NCBI GenBank assembly: GCA_021234155.1
Contig: JAJEKV010000235.1
Span: forward strand, 250,001-314,000
Direction: 5' to 3'
Source: Isoetes taiwanensis
Taxonomy: Eukaryota > Streptophyta > Lycopodiopsida > Isoetales > Isoetaceae
DNA: 64,000 nt
The translations under genes were made by a program, and so were the position numbers. Positions 35,194-48,061 of the stretch are shown here, in pieces. Below the pieces are notes generated by a model. That model did no database searches. It was not told where the DNA came from and saw only the letters and a list, made by a program, of their open reading frames with translations. Each line of letters begins with the position of its first letter. Position 1 is the stretch's first letter.

Positions 35194-38100
35194 TTCTAGA
35201 GCCTAGTTGCGCACACTCTAAGCACAAATCAAACAACACAACAACCATGCTGAAAACAGAGGCAGAAAAAGAAGGTATTAACTTACTCAAGAAAAACCAA
35301 TACCACGAAAGCTCAAGGTATACCATCAAATAGAGAGAAGGGACTTGACTCATTCAAGGAAGCATCAACAGACCCTGAAAACTCAACACTACAGCTCGAT
35401 CAGACAAAAAGTAGGAACTACAAGTGTCTAAACCACCAAACATCCATCACAAACAGGAAAGCTCAAAGCCCATATCAACTGTAAAAAGCCAAACCAATAC
35501 GAAGCCTACAAAGACCTATGATACCTACAAAGCCAAATTCAAACAAAATCTTACCTCCCTATAAGAAAGCGAAAGAGCCTACAAATTGAAATAAAAAAGG
35601 AATGTGACTCGAGCATAAAAGTCCAAAGTTTAGAACTACCAACAAATAGTAAAAACTCAAATCTAAAACATCCTCATAAGCCACGAGCCATTAAAACACT
35701 CACGACACAAATTGCACATATGAGTAGAGATAATTGAATAACCTCCAACAAGCCCTCCGGCCACTAAAACAACAGAGCACTATAAGCCTAAAAAATGCTA
35801 ACTCCCTTAGACTACTAAAACATAACCAAACGTTTAAAGACCACTCTTCAAACGTACCTTTGCGCAACCAAATGCTCAGAGGCCAGTCTCCAAACATACC
35901 CTTGCGCAATTACGAACATGTAATACAAACCTTAGACTGCAAACTCGAAATGCCACGCCAAACCTTCAAATTGAAATAGCATGTTGCTACAATACAACGT
36001 TGACAGACATCATGAGTGCAATCAGAAAAATCCATGGAACAATAGACTCTAAGTCAAACTTAACCGGCCAACTAAAACTCTAGAAACAACGACCAACTAA
36101 ATTATGGAGACAAAGTGCGAGGTACAATCTTGGAGTAATTGTGGCAAACTATGAACGAGTAAAACCTCGAGACTACTAATAGGCCTATCGAACAAGACAA
36201 ATTGGCAATAACAACATAAGCAGCCACCAAAGCACAAGAAGATTATCTAGGCACAAGAGCCAATGATGCACATTTAACTAAGCCCACGACATGACTAATA
36301 AGGTTTATCCTAGAAAGCTTTATTGCTAAAGTTGAATTATCAAATGAATAGATATCTAGAGCATGGACGGCATAAATAAGACGAGAATGCGCACAAGTGA
36401 TCCCACACATGAGACACGCCATGTAATCCCGACTTAAATGGCATTCAATAGTACATGTGAGCAAGATAAACAATGAACTGACATACCTTGATTGCAAAAA
36501 TAATTTACCAAGGAGGTCCAAAACACGCCAATTTCCATTTGAAAAATTAAATAAACCAACAATGTCTGAAACGAAACACCAATGCAGCCAACACTGCCAA
36601 CACTATTCCAGATGTAACGCCGGCACTTTAACAATGTCTAAAGGTTCATTTAGGAAGTTGGAAGAACGTTTGAAATGTATAAGCAAAATACGAAGGAAAT
36701 CATCGTAAGGACTACTTCAATACAAATTCAATACAAATGGAACTCAAAGCCACACTATATCACAACTTAAACAAAAGAAACAAACGAAAAAGGAGGCATG
36801 GAGACCAAGGAAACAACTTTAAGCAAAGCCAAAAACTATCCAAATTTAGAGAATGCAAATCTATATTTTTCCACCCCAGGCTTAACTCATTACACGCAAG
36901 CAAATTTACAGGAGATGAACTCGCCCATATATGTGTCCCTAAAAAGGATGTAATTTACACACAAGCAGATTTACAGGAGATGAACTCGCCCAGATATGTG
37001 TCCCTAAAAGGATGTAAAGACTAACATCTAAATTTTCACAAAAAAAAACCATAATGCAACAAGCTCATACCAAGCATTTGACTAAATCTCTCTTGCCAAA
37101 GATGTGATCAACTCGAGGTGCCTAATCAGCATTTGGAATAACCAATCATAATGTAGTCATAAACCCAATCATAGTGTAGTCATAACGTCTAACAGTCCCA
37201 ACAAAAGCAAGACTTAGCATTCAGAGTGAAAATGAAGAGAGCAAATGTTCAAGACTTCGGTAATCTCAAGACTAACCTGAAAATCTTGTGACTTACTCTT
37301 ATGCAAGACTATAAACATTGGTCCCCAGGTAATAGATGAAAATGCAAAGTAGACTTGCACTAACAAGGGGAGCAAACAAAATCATCAAACCATTAAAATT
37401 ATCTCTGTTTGTGGAATATCTAGTTCTACAAACTGGCAAACCAAACTGAGCTACATTCAAATAAGGCCTAATATCTCTTGGCTAACTATATACAAACTAA
37501 TGCCACCTCATATTTCACCAAATGCCTCATTTTAATAGCATTCGCATCCATAACATGTGCTACAATATCAAAACCACTAAATTCTGATATGAAAACCCAA
37601 GTTAAAACGAACATTAAAACATGTACTCCAATACATTATACAGGCATGACAAAATTAACGTGACAAACTGAAAGCTTAGATCGACCAGCCCTTACTAACT
37701 AATAGAAAGAGAAAAATAAAATGGACAACTTTGCAAATCTAATAAGGGTTATGAAAGAGCAGAAATTAAAATTCATAGAATGGCGAGGAACAAAAGCGCA
37801 AGGCCCTTAACTCATGAGTAGACTGGAAATGTTACAACGACCAGCTTTTACCCAGGTTATAATAGATCATGGCAGCTCAGAAAGAGTCAAATGTTCACGC
37901 AAAAGGGCTTGTTCGAATAGCGGCAGTAAAAAAAAAAGACAGAGAAATGAACTTTGATTGCGCTGTACTATGTCAAATGATTCAGCTGTGTTAGAATTTA
38001 CATCTTCACATGCACTGCATACCCAGAAAACTTCACCTTTTGCAGCACTGCACTATGTGAAATGCTTTATGCATGCTTTTAGCTGCATTGAACACCATAG

Positions 38101-40722
38101 TACAGGTTTCATAGAGCTCTAATATGCATAGGCTTCCCTTCTAGCAAAGATAAGATAGCATAAGTTGCCACTAGTCTAAAGATAACACCATCAATCCAAG
38201 CCACTGCTGTGCAAGTTCAGAATTCTGCTGCAAGCTCAAATCCCTATGAAAGTCTGTCCAGCATTATATTATCATCTAAACTAGCTCTAAATGAAATTTC
38301 ATCGTTGTGGATATAGTGCAATGCAATAAAATCAACAAATAAATGGAAGATCTCATAAGATATGAAACCTGTGGATCCAACTTGGTTATGTCCACAACAA
38401 AAGATAAGAGGAAAACATAAAATGAGGTAATAAGGTCTAAGGTAAGATCTAAGGCTTGCAAAGAAAACAAAACATGCCTACTCTCAATTATATGCTTCAG
38501 CATTGCACTCAAAATAAAAAAAATGCAACTCAAGTACATGCTCTTCATGCTACAAGATTTGCAATAATGTGCATAATTGGGATCCTTGTATATATAGGCG
38601 TCCAATGGGGCTAAGACATACGAGATTCTGCACAAGATAAGATACTAACAAGGTAGCATAAACACAGGAAAAATTGAGTACGTGAGCGGTAACTAGGACA
38701 TGATGAACTGGACCAGCCTATGGTGCATAAAGCAACAGTGAATATCCACACCAACAGAATCATGAGCTTAAAATAGCGTTTACTTGGGCAAGGTCATACC
38801 AAGACCATAGAAAGAGGAAGCCGATAGGAAATCTAAAATCACATGCAACTAAAGAATCCTGCCATACCGAAATGATGCTACCTACAAAAAGGCTGGACAA
38901 TATGTAGAAAAGAAATGTTATGTCGTCCAGACAACTCTTGGTCAATTTCCCCAAGAAGTAATGTTGATTCCAGTCCATAAGACTATGGAATAGCAAAAAT
39001 GTAGCTTTCAACCACTTGTGCACTACTCCACATTACAGAATGAAATAGCTCTACCCAATGGCTCTTAAGCACAGGTTCAAGCATCTAGACAAATGTACAA
39101 CTGTATGAATCTTGCTGTGGAATGGAGTTTGGCTACTCCACCACATGCTATGGCAGATCACAGATAGATCTGAAAAGGCATCTTGAAGCCATCCAGAAAG
39201 AAATAGTTGCTATGGAATTAGAATAGAGCAAAGCAAAGTAAAACTTGAAGAGCAACTGGAATGAAAGCTCTGGTAGTCAAAGAAAAGAAGATGTTCAGTC
39301 TGATAAGATGACCCTAGTTCTGAAGGCGCCATCTAATCAATGAACATTCTCTTTGGTGTATTGCAGCATTAGGAAAACGGCTGGCAATGACGCAGAAAAA
39401 TGATAAATTAATGCTGGGAAGACATATCCAACAACTTGGAGGAAGCCAATAGGAAGTATAGCTAGACCGTTAACAAAAAACATTACTACAGAAAAGATTA
39501 CTATAAAACTGACTAGATGCTGAATGAAGGCATACCAAAACTAACAATAGAATGTCATCAATTAGAGAGAGATATGTATGCTCTATAACTAAAATGAGAC
39601 CAAACTTAGATTGTAGTGCTTATGGGAAGAAAACTCTAGCTTAATAAAACTGGGTCAAACAATAGCATGAAGGATAGACAGTGATCTTTCTGTAAAGGTG
39701 GCTTACAAACCACACCACAACTGGGCAAGTGACAAAGGGCCATAGAGGCCATCCATCTAAGTGCTCAAGCTTAGTTCACCTACTGCAAATGGGTTTTACA
39801 CTAAAACACAACAATCAGGATTACTTTGATAATCATCTGAGCAAGGTTGAAGAATCTAGGTAAAGGTACTTAACGTACATGAGAGTTAAAACATGAGTTC
39901 TAAGCAGAACAAGGGACAATAAAGCTCCTTACACTAACCTATACTACGAGTACATATGATCAATAGCGAGAAAATGGTAGAGGAGACAAAAATACATGGA
40001 AGAAAAAGGAGCTATAGCCTAAGAACTGCAAAAGTGGAAAACTTACCATGAGCTCTGCAAAGCTTTTCCAGAGTGAGAAGAAACAAGCACTCGTCCGGTT
40101 GAGTGCACTGATTGTAGTGCACAACCAGAAGCCCAAACAAAATACAATCAACTAATGGTATGGTGGCAGAAATGGTAGCAATCGCCCAGAAGTGCGTAAA
40201 TCTATCACTGATGCTCCAGCTTCATTAGAAAAACAACCTCCTCTACAAAGTCCAAGCGGGACTCGGAAGAGAAAGAATCTCCATACAAAACTGAGCAAAT
40301 CCAAGCAGGAGTTCAAAAGAAAAAGACGCATCTAACGGAGCCGATGATCATATTCCAACCTTCAGATTTAATTTCTCGACATCGATACTAGCAAATTTAG
40401 GGTTACGGCAAAAATGCATGAAGACAAAACAGGGCAAGGTACAATAAAGACCAAGGTCCAAAAGCCAAAATCGAAGCATTCAATGGACAAACTCTAGCAG
40501 TCGATACGAGAAATTTCATGGCAAAGTTAGTGGAATCAAGAGAATTGGAGCAAGCATCGTGAAACAAAGGGACAAGCGACTACAAAGGGAGAGGCTCAAA
40601 GACGACTGATGAAAATGAAAGAGATGCAAAAGGGCTATAAATAAATACTCTAACGGGAACTCTCTCGACTAGCCTCAAGAAGCGGATTTATCTGCTAATC
40701 TTGAAACGCAGATAAATCACAC
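35194..40722 (-). repeat. Long paired-end unit, 5.5 kb (possible giant LTR)
   Basis: Bounded by R1 (35194-35252) and R2 (40569-40722) exactly as the 0.7-kb unit beside it, but 5.5 kb long and without any recognisable gene. It is A/C-rich on plus throughout. It includes a tandem pair of ~63-bp units at 36891-36953 and 36956-37017 (AAATTTACAGGAGATGAACT core). LTRs of this length are known for LARD and Ogre-like plant elements. Termini are not TG...CA at both ends and I found no primer-binding site, so the LTR reading is tentative. Confidence 0.45.
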
Positions 40723-40766
40723 ATATCCTAGTGGCCAAAGGCCATACTTAGTACTTCCACATATAT

Positions 40767-42050
40767 TTAGGAGCTAGGACCTGCATCTTGATCCATTGGT
40801 ATGGGAGGTGGTGGTGGTTGCTGATGGTGTAGTAATGTAACCCCTGGATCAACTGTGGTGGCTGCAAGAGAAGCAGTGGCCAAAGGGGCCGCCATTAGGT
40901 ACAGCAGCTGCTCCAATTCCATCAAGAAACTATTGAGCCGGCTGACACACTCCCTAGGCTCAGGGGTCTTATGCTTCAAGATCCTCCATCTCAGCCTCCT
41001 CAAGAAGCTTTTACGGCCATGGGACCTCACTCCTAAATATCAATATGGTCGATGTCCCTTACCGAGTCGGATGAAGAAGGGGAAGATCTTTACCATAACT
41101 CCAGTCATCTAAAGGAGGAAAAGCAAGAGCTTAAGGAAGAAGAGGTCACCATGGACCTCGACAAGGAAGTCGCTACCTCGGTCACACCAGAGGTCAAAGC
41201 GTTGGGGAACCACCTCACGTGCTTCTTCCTATCAGCCTTATGGCAGGGTCCTTTTTGTGCCACGAGACCTGGCCCCAGAGGCCAAAGCATCGTGGTGGAA
41301 CACCCGTGCCTTGTCCACCCTGGCCGGCCATAAGAAGCTTCCTTATTGCACTTTCACTTATGTGCTTGTGCATTCGGACTTCGCTCTTACGGCCTTGGGA
41401 CAGGACATAGCACCGTGGATGAGCATGAAGCTCAACTAGTGTAAAGTCAATAAAGTCATCCATGCAATACTCAGCGAGCTCATAAAGCACTTGTGCTTTA
41501 GTTCAGCCCTTCAAACCAGCCACTACATGTTGGTACATCCACATGATATCCTCCAGTAGAAGGTACTCCTGCCCCTGGTGATAGATGACTGGGAGGGCGT
41601 CCAACTCAGTCAGTCGTGCCTCCCTGATCTCGGTGTGGCAGCATCTGTTCTGCTAATTGCTTCCACTGAACGAAATCATTATGTCGGATGTACTCATCAT
41701 CTTCCTCATCTGAAGACTCAGGTACCTTGCCCTTCTCTGCCGGTGTAGTGTTATCCTCCACATACTGGTCCATAAGAATGGCCAGTGCGAAGGCCACTTC
41801 AAGGGTACTGTTGGCCTTCATGCGTCACTACTGGTGGATTGCGGCCCCATCTAAGCTTGCCCTTGAGAACATCATATGCATGAGTGTCCCCTCCCAACAT
41901 CTCCCTCACTATAGCTCTCTCTAGATAGAGCTGAGGCGGGTCCCGGAAGGAAACGCAAAGAGGAAGCACCTCTTGAGTATAAAACTCAAGGAAGCCTGCA
42001 TAGTCAGGATGGCTCTGCATGTTGGCGATGAGGTCTATCTTCAGGAGCAA
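40767..42050 (-). pseudogene. Unidentified multi-frame ORF (ORF-X)
   Basis: I do not recognise this protein. Minus-strand frames at 42050-41799 (SHPDYAGFLEFYTQEVLPL), 41821-41606 (acidic, PESSDEEDDEY), ~41640-41215 (YHQGQEYLLLEDIMWMYQHV, ELAEYCMDDFIDFTLVELH) and 41030-40767 (Pro-rich end, PMDQDAGPSS stop) read like one protein of roughly 400 residues disrupted by at least three frame changes and a few stops. It ends 45 bp before the R2 block of the long unit, so it could be an extra ORF of the retroelement whose LTR follows. No catalytic motif is visible. Confidence 0.45.
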
Positions 42051-42059
42051 AAAGGGTTG

Positions 42060-42720
42060 TAGAGGTCAGCATCGGGTTCAGATTTCAATCCTCCTGTTGA
42101 TGAAGTTTCGGAAAGCACTGTTACAAGCAGGCAAAGAAAATCGAAACAGAGGGTTTGTAGGGGTGGATACGTGACAAAGCCAATTAGAAGAAAGGTGAAT
42201 GCTTCTGTAAATCTCATAATGAATGAGGTATCTAATTTGACTCCAAAACAGCAAAGTATATTTGCAAGAAGATTATTGCAGGACAAAAGATTGTAATTCC
42301 TATTTGAGCCAGTCATTGGAAGGCCTCAAGAGGCTATCGTGAAAACAGATCTGGTAAAGAATTTAAAGGATGGCCTCCAAGACGCCAAAAAATGCAAATA
42401 GCAATGACAGACTTGCCGCAAAGCATTTTGTACTCATCTATGGTGGTTGGAGAGGAAGGAGAATTACGTAAGACTTCACTAGCAGCTAAGTTGCTGAAAA
42501 TACATCCTAGAAATATGAAACTAGCAAAGGAGAGAAGGAAAAGAATGTCACTAGGTGGAACAAATGGTGGGCATTAGCGGTCGAAATCCAAGAACAAATA
42601 CGATAGATCGTGCTATGAAGGATATGGTTGCTCGGTTTTTGGTTAGATAACTCAAAGGTTTCACCAAAAATTAGAGATGTCATGAAGAAGAGGACACAAC
42701 CAATTCAATATATTGACATT
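42060..42720 (+). pseudogene. Possible N-terminal part of the DDE transposase
   Basis: Plus frames give a basic segment (TSRQRKSKQRVCRGG, NLTPKQQSIFARRLLQ) and then LRKTSLAAKLLKIHP and NSKVSPKIRDVMKKR. They have the look of the N-terminal region that precedes the DDE core at 43560-45200, but I place them together only by position and style. Several stops. Confidence 0.35.
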
Positions 42721-43559
42721 ACAATGTGCATTAATCGTAATTTAGCCGTAATTGCATCTTGTTTTTCAGAATAAAGATGTTTTTTATTTTGTAACAAAGT
42801 TGATGTAAAATTTGTAGATTTCTTTACTTTTTGGCGTAATAAAGATGTCTTTTATTTTGTAACACCGATGTAAAGTTTGTAAACATTTCTTTTACTTTTT
42901 GAATGTAATGTAGATGCAGTCCGCCCTAGTTGTTCTACATGGAAATGTCAAATTATTTCATGGCAACACGCACATGTATATTTGTTTACATGTATATTCG
43001 ATGTATATTTGTTTACATGTATATTCCGATGTATTGTAGATGTAGGCAAAAGAACTAAGAAGAAATTAGTGTGGAGATGTATTAATTGTCAAAAATTATG
43101 TGACTTCATAGTAAATGAAATAAAATTCATGTCGAATGTACATGTATGTGTGGGAGTTTAGGGTCTTGAATATGTAAAAGATTTGTATGTAATGTAATGT
43201 AATGAGGTGACTAATTTTATTTCACTATAATTTTACTGTGTGAATTATTCGCATTTTGTGGATCAAGATCCGTGAGGTTCTGGATTGGGCTTAGGCAATT
43301 TGAATACTTAAAACCTTCTTGCATTAGAAAGCTAAAGGAAAGAAACACATGTTGTTGCGTGAAACATGAGCAATCGATCCGCATAAAGCAGTGCATTTAA
43401 TTTGATGAGGTCAAGACCCATGAAAATTGTTCGTGTAATTGTGGTGTAAAAGATCCAAGCTCATGCCGGAATATGTCAAGCCAAGGACAAGACATTTGAT
43501 AATGTTAGCACATTTTGAGGGCTATGGTATGTGACAGAGCAAAGAAAACGAGTGGCATA

Positions 43560-45200
43560 AGCTACAATGTATCAAATCGATTGTGGAAATTGTGGGAAAC
43601 AATTAATTGAGTTGTGTCCAAGAGAATACAAGGAGCGATTGATCAAACGCTTGATTGGCAAGTCTATGGTTACGCTTAATGAGCCCTCAAGAAAGGAACT
43701 TCACCTAAGACTAAAGCTAATTGACAAGAAAGGCAGCCCAAAGAATATGTTGATAACATGTTTGATCATATGAAACAATTAATTGAGTTGTGTCCAAGAG
43801 AATACAAGGATGTTTGATCATATGTAAGACCAAAAAGTTTGTAACATGTTTATCATAATCATTTTGTGGCACATTGGCAGAGCAAACAATTCAAGGAATC
43901 CATGAAGAGTCTTCGATGATGTTACCGTATTATCAGTTGTTGATTTCTCGAGAATTATACTTTGAATCCATTCAACGAGATTCAAGCACAACATTGGTAC
44001 AATGAACAAATCAAAGATATTGGTCCACATCACGATGTTCAAGGTACTGTGGTAAAATGAGGAAATGTGTGCACTTCTTTATTTCAGATGACAAAACACA
44101 TGATACTCACTTTGTACAAAAAGCATTCAAGATGCACCTCAATTGGCCTGAAAGAAAATGGTGCTGGTCATATGAAATACCACTTAGTTTGGTCCGGACG
44201 TGTGCAGCCCAATTCAAGTCGAGAAGAGCTTTCTATCATGTAACTAGGTATCATCAAGAGCATAAGATCAGAATGCATCGGAATTTCTTTGGCTCGTGAC
44301 ATGGGAAGGGCACACATGACGGAGAAGGAGCCATAGCCAAACTATGGCTCGAGGCGTAACAAAAAAAAAAGGATGGGAAAGTGATAAAAAAAAATGTAAA
44401 CCGCATGTGAGGTTCTTGAAGAGAAAATTTCTGATGTGGAAAGGGTATTTTGAAGGTGTCCGACATTGACCGCTCCCAAAGATTTGATGTGCTCCCAAAG
44501 GAAAGGGTGCAATCTCTTCATTGCGTATCATCCATAGATCCAAATGATCCAACAAAGTTAATGTGTAGATCTCTTTCATGTTTTTGTAAGGCATGCATCA
44601 ATTTTGATTGGCCCGCTTGTGAGAATGCCGATCATTGTGGTGTGGGAGTTGAGAAAACTAGAGCCTACAAACAGGGACAATGTTGAAGAAGATGGGTAAC
44701 GAGGCAGAGGACTTGTGGGCAAATGACGGGACAATGTGGATGAGACAAAGGTGTGTTGAGATTATTTTGCATCATTCACATCCCCTGCATAATTATGAAA
44801 GGGTCCCTTATTATCTCATCCAAAGGTAACGTATGAAACATGCCCTCTAAGAAGACACCAAGGATGACTATGGAAATGAATTTTATTGTGGTAATGAAGT
44901 TATAGCTGGTAACTACTTTGAATTGATTCCCGGTTGCCATCAAAAGTACAAAGCTTATTCAAGGAAAGAAAGTTCTTGTCCATCCCGAGTCAAGAATTGG
45001 GGTGAGATTTCCATTGAGCCTACCAAACATAAGATTAAAGGTACATCTTATGCATATGAACCGACTAACTATTGGCATGAAATGTTGTTGGAAATTTGCC
45101 GAGATTGTAGAATCTCTCGTAATAATGCTAACCTCGTTGTTGAAGTAACTTTTCTATGCACTAAGGCATGGACTTGCAAACCGAATGTAATCGTAATGTG
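43560..45200 (+). pseudogene. DDE-type transposase relic (VVDFS..NEIQ / HGKG..DG type)
   Basis: Plus-strand pieces in shifting frames: VVDFS followed one frame over by NYTLNPFNEIQAQHWYNEQI (43935-44010), CAAQFKSRRAFYHVTRYHQE (44205-44265), RNFFGS, stop, HGKGTHDGEGA (44280-44330), then SLHCVSSIDPNDPTK with a cysteine cluster (FCKACINFDWPAC). This order (Asp in DFSENY-like, W-S-D...QFKS, HGKG..DG) is typical of a broad class of animal and plant DNA-transposon proteins. I do not assert a superfamily name. Frameshifts near 43940 and 44190 and a stop at 44298 kill it. Confidence 0.6.
43596..43810. repeat. 39-bp direct repeat pair
   Basis: GAAACAATTAATTGAGTTGT(GTCCAAGAGAATACAAGGA) occurs at 43596-43634 and 43772-43810, 176 bp apart, inside the transposase relic. 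A duplicated coding segment is the likely cause. Confidence 0.8.
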
Positions 45201-46160
45201 AACTAGATTAAAAAAACACAAACATTAATATATTGTTTATATAGTTCCAAGATCAAGTTATACTTAGTGTAAGTTGTAAAAACACCGAAGTGTAAGGTCT
45301 CAAGATTCAAGATTCAAGACTCAAGATTCATCCGTAAGGTCTCAGAAGCAGAGATCAAGAATGGTCCCTGCTCCCCCAAAAATTGTGAGAAGAGTGTCCG
45401 TGATACCGCTTGAAGTTGGTGAAGTCTAACGTAAGCAAGACATGTGCTTCTCGCTTCGCTGCCATTTATGATAGAGATTGGTAAAGTATGGTTTGAGGCT
45501 ATTGAATCTCCAAACCTCATTTCTTTTCAAAGACTTTGTTGATTGCTTTTGCATGCACAACTTCCTCGCTTAAGTTGAATGAGAATACTCTCTAGTTCTC
45601 GCTTTTAGATAATTGGGATTCCTCATCCCCTTGTTCGGGCCGCTACTCCCATAGCTCGATCCATGCTTCCAACATTGTTAAGTCTCCTCTCAGGCATCCT
45701 GTAGAACATCATAAGCAATTGTTAGATTAGGAACAAAAGCATGTTTAAGAATAGGAGTACCTCCTCAACTCGCGGATCGCTCTCCGCTTGATTTTGTTCA
45801 ATTGGTTTCCCCTGTTTGACATTGATCTCCTCAAGAATCGGTGCGCTGTGTGAGTTTGCATTTGAATTGGGGATATGGATTGTGATCTAGTCGCTCGATC
45901 TCCTCCCGCCATCGGAATCAACCAGCCACCACAAAAAAGGAATTTTTATCCCTGTTCATTCCCTTCTCCCCTCAAGTTTCGAGATATGGCTCGTACCATG
46001 CCAATGATTTGTTCCTTAACCAATGATTTGTGCCAATGATTTGTTCAACATCCTTTTCTCAAAATCTATCCCACTGTCCTCTTTTTCTGACCCAATTGGC
46101 CAATGGTTGATGCTGGCATATATCCCACAAGCCTAGCTCAAATGAAAGGGCTATACTCAA
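45201..46160. other. No gene recognised
   Basis: Noncoding. A short (CAAGATT)n-like tract lies at about 45300-45330. Nothing else is supported. Confidence 0.4.
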
Positions 46161-46163
46161 TGT

Positions 46164-46477
46164 GGAATATTCCTTTCAATGTAATAAGGAATATTCCTTA
46201 TAACTATGGGTGCACTTAAACAAACTAAAGAATATTCCTTTGAAGGGTAATAAGGAATATTCTTGATAACTAGGCACTAAGGAATATTCCTTTCAATGCA
46301 AAAAGGAATATTCCTTTCAAGGTAATAAGGAATATCCTTGTAAGTATGGGTGCACTTAAACAAACTAAAGAATATTCCTTTGAAGGTAATAAGGAATATT
46401 CCTGATAACTAGGCGCTAAGGAATATTCCTTTCAATGCAATAAGGAATATTCCTTTCAAGGTAATAAGGAATATTCC
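46164..46477. repeat. Array of 12 GGAATATTCC palindromes
   Basis: The 10-bp palindrome GGAATATTCC, or a one-base variant, is at 46164, 46188, 46230, 46254, 46281, 46305, 46329, 46370, 46393, 46420, 46444 and 46468, usually embedded in AAGGAATATTCCTT. A higher-order unit of ~141 bp is repeated about twice (TATGGGTGCACTTAAACAAA at 46205 and 46346). Confidence 0.9.
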
Positions 46478-46940
46478 TTGTTATCTCTATATTGTTGACT
46501 CACGCTTTACCAAACACAATATGCATAGGTACACAATATGCCTTAACATAATCCATTCATTTGGCATTTGTTGATTTGGCAATTGTTGATTTGGTAACAT
46601 GTGGAACATTGAATGCATGTGGGATATTTGAGCCCATTACTAAAAAAAAGGGTGGACTAGGATTACATCTTGGACAAGATGACACACCTGGCCTCAGAAT
46701 CAAGATTACAAGCCGCCGAGCCATAACTTTTCAACATCTAATCTCTATCCACACTTATCAATGAAGCAGCAAAACCCTATTTATATATGCGCACGATTTT
46801 TGTGATATATGCATGTGGGATATTACTAACTTTGTGTTAGGGTTGTGCTAACTGCATACCAAGCAATTGGTCTCATAATATGGTTCAACCTAAACATTTT
46901 ACATTTGCAAAAATATTGAGGTGGGTGGATCGGCTCCCGA
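46478..46940. other. No gene recognised
   Basis: A/T-rich; nothing supported beyond short ORFs. Confidence 0.35.
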
Positions 46941-47310
46941 GGTGTGAAATCTTATGCATGGATACATCCCTTTCCTCTTCTGCCTAATTCCCAAAACAAA
47001 ATTGTATGCATGCAAACATCCCTTTTATTCCCAAAATTCCCGCCCCGCAGCCTTCATTCCGGCCCCCATCGCCTATTCCGCCATCTCCTTCACTCCTTCC
47101 CCATTCCGGCCCATCTCCTTCACTTCCGCCATGGCCAAGTTCAAGACCACACTCCGCAGAACACTATCCCTGCCATTGTGCCTGCTCCTTCCCTCGCCAA
47201 AGACGGGTCCTCCTCTTCCTCCGGAGGATCCGTGGTCTTCCTCCCTGAGAATCCGTGGTCTTCCTGAGGCCACCCGTTACGCCGTATGGCGGTTCACTCC
47301 ACCGTGAGGT
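46941..47310 (+). CDS. Small GC-rich ORF, unidentified
   Basis: A pyrimidine-rich, GC-rich pocket in A/T-rich surroundings. The first good ATG in strong context (CGCCATGGCC) at 47131 opens 59 codons beginning MAKFKTTLRRTLSLPLCL and ending at 47307; upstream in-frame codons exist from 46957. Alternative frames continue as VEKLIMDHQSPLR beyond the stop, so it may be the frameshifted start of a longer gene or a processed gene fragment. I do not recognise it. Confidence 0.3.
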
Positions 47311-47503
47311 GGAGAAGCTCATCATGGATCATCAGTCGCCACTTCGCTAAGGGGTGATCGAAAGTGGGTGCATGAGGCTTACCTCGACGAGGAGCTTAAT
47401 TTAAAATGAAGATGTATGCCATGGAGGACCACCTTCATATAGAGTCAAGATGGCCTCAAGATCAAGCCTTGTTTTTGTTTATCCCCGGTTTCAATTTTTT
47501 TGG

Positions 47504-47602
47504 TAATAGTCCTCAGGACTATTCTTTTGTAAAGCTTTTTAATTCAACTTGTTTTGCAATAGTCCTTGTGGACTCCATTTTTGTAAAGCTTTTTCATTAA
47601 TG
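47504..47602. repeat. Direct repeat, ~46-bp units
   Basis: AATAGTCCTCAGGACTATTC...TTTTGTAAAGCTTTTT (47505-47540) and AATAGTCCTTGTGGACTCCA...TTTTGTAAAGCTTTTT (47559-47594) are tandem copies. The first carries a palindrome (TAGTCCTCAGGACTA). Confidence 0.7.
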
Positions 47603-48061
47603 ATGTAACCCCTTCTCTACAAAATTGCTAGACTATTTTTTTGCTTTAACTTTTCTCCGAAGTTTCCATCGCTCTTTTAGTTAACCTGAACTATTTCTAT
47701 CCTTTTCTCAGATAGATATAAGAAACATGTTTGGTACTTAGTTTGCAACTCAAGTTTTTGGTGCAACTCAAGTTAATGACGCTTTTTGTCATTAATTATA
47801 AAATGCAAAGTACAACCATGAAATAGTATACCAAAACAAACATTAAAGCTAACAAGGAATTTCAAGGTGCGTAATTTATGATCTGCAGACACTAACAAAA
47901 TATGGTAACCAAAGCACCAATAGGAAAATATGTTCGTAGTATTTTTCTTTAAATGCATCTTGAAGCATCTCAAGCATCCGCCAAAAATTTTCGGATGTTG
48001 GTCCGTAAATATTCTTGAACAATACCATCTGCATGAAATGAACACTAAACCTGTTAGGGTG

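Noticed and set aside
34475-40722. Helitron reading of the paired units
   Set aside because: R2 has a hairpin near one end, and CTAG occurs shortly after it at 40727-40730, but the ends are not consistently TC...CTRR, and the first unit continues directly into R1. I left this as LTR-like or unassigned.
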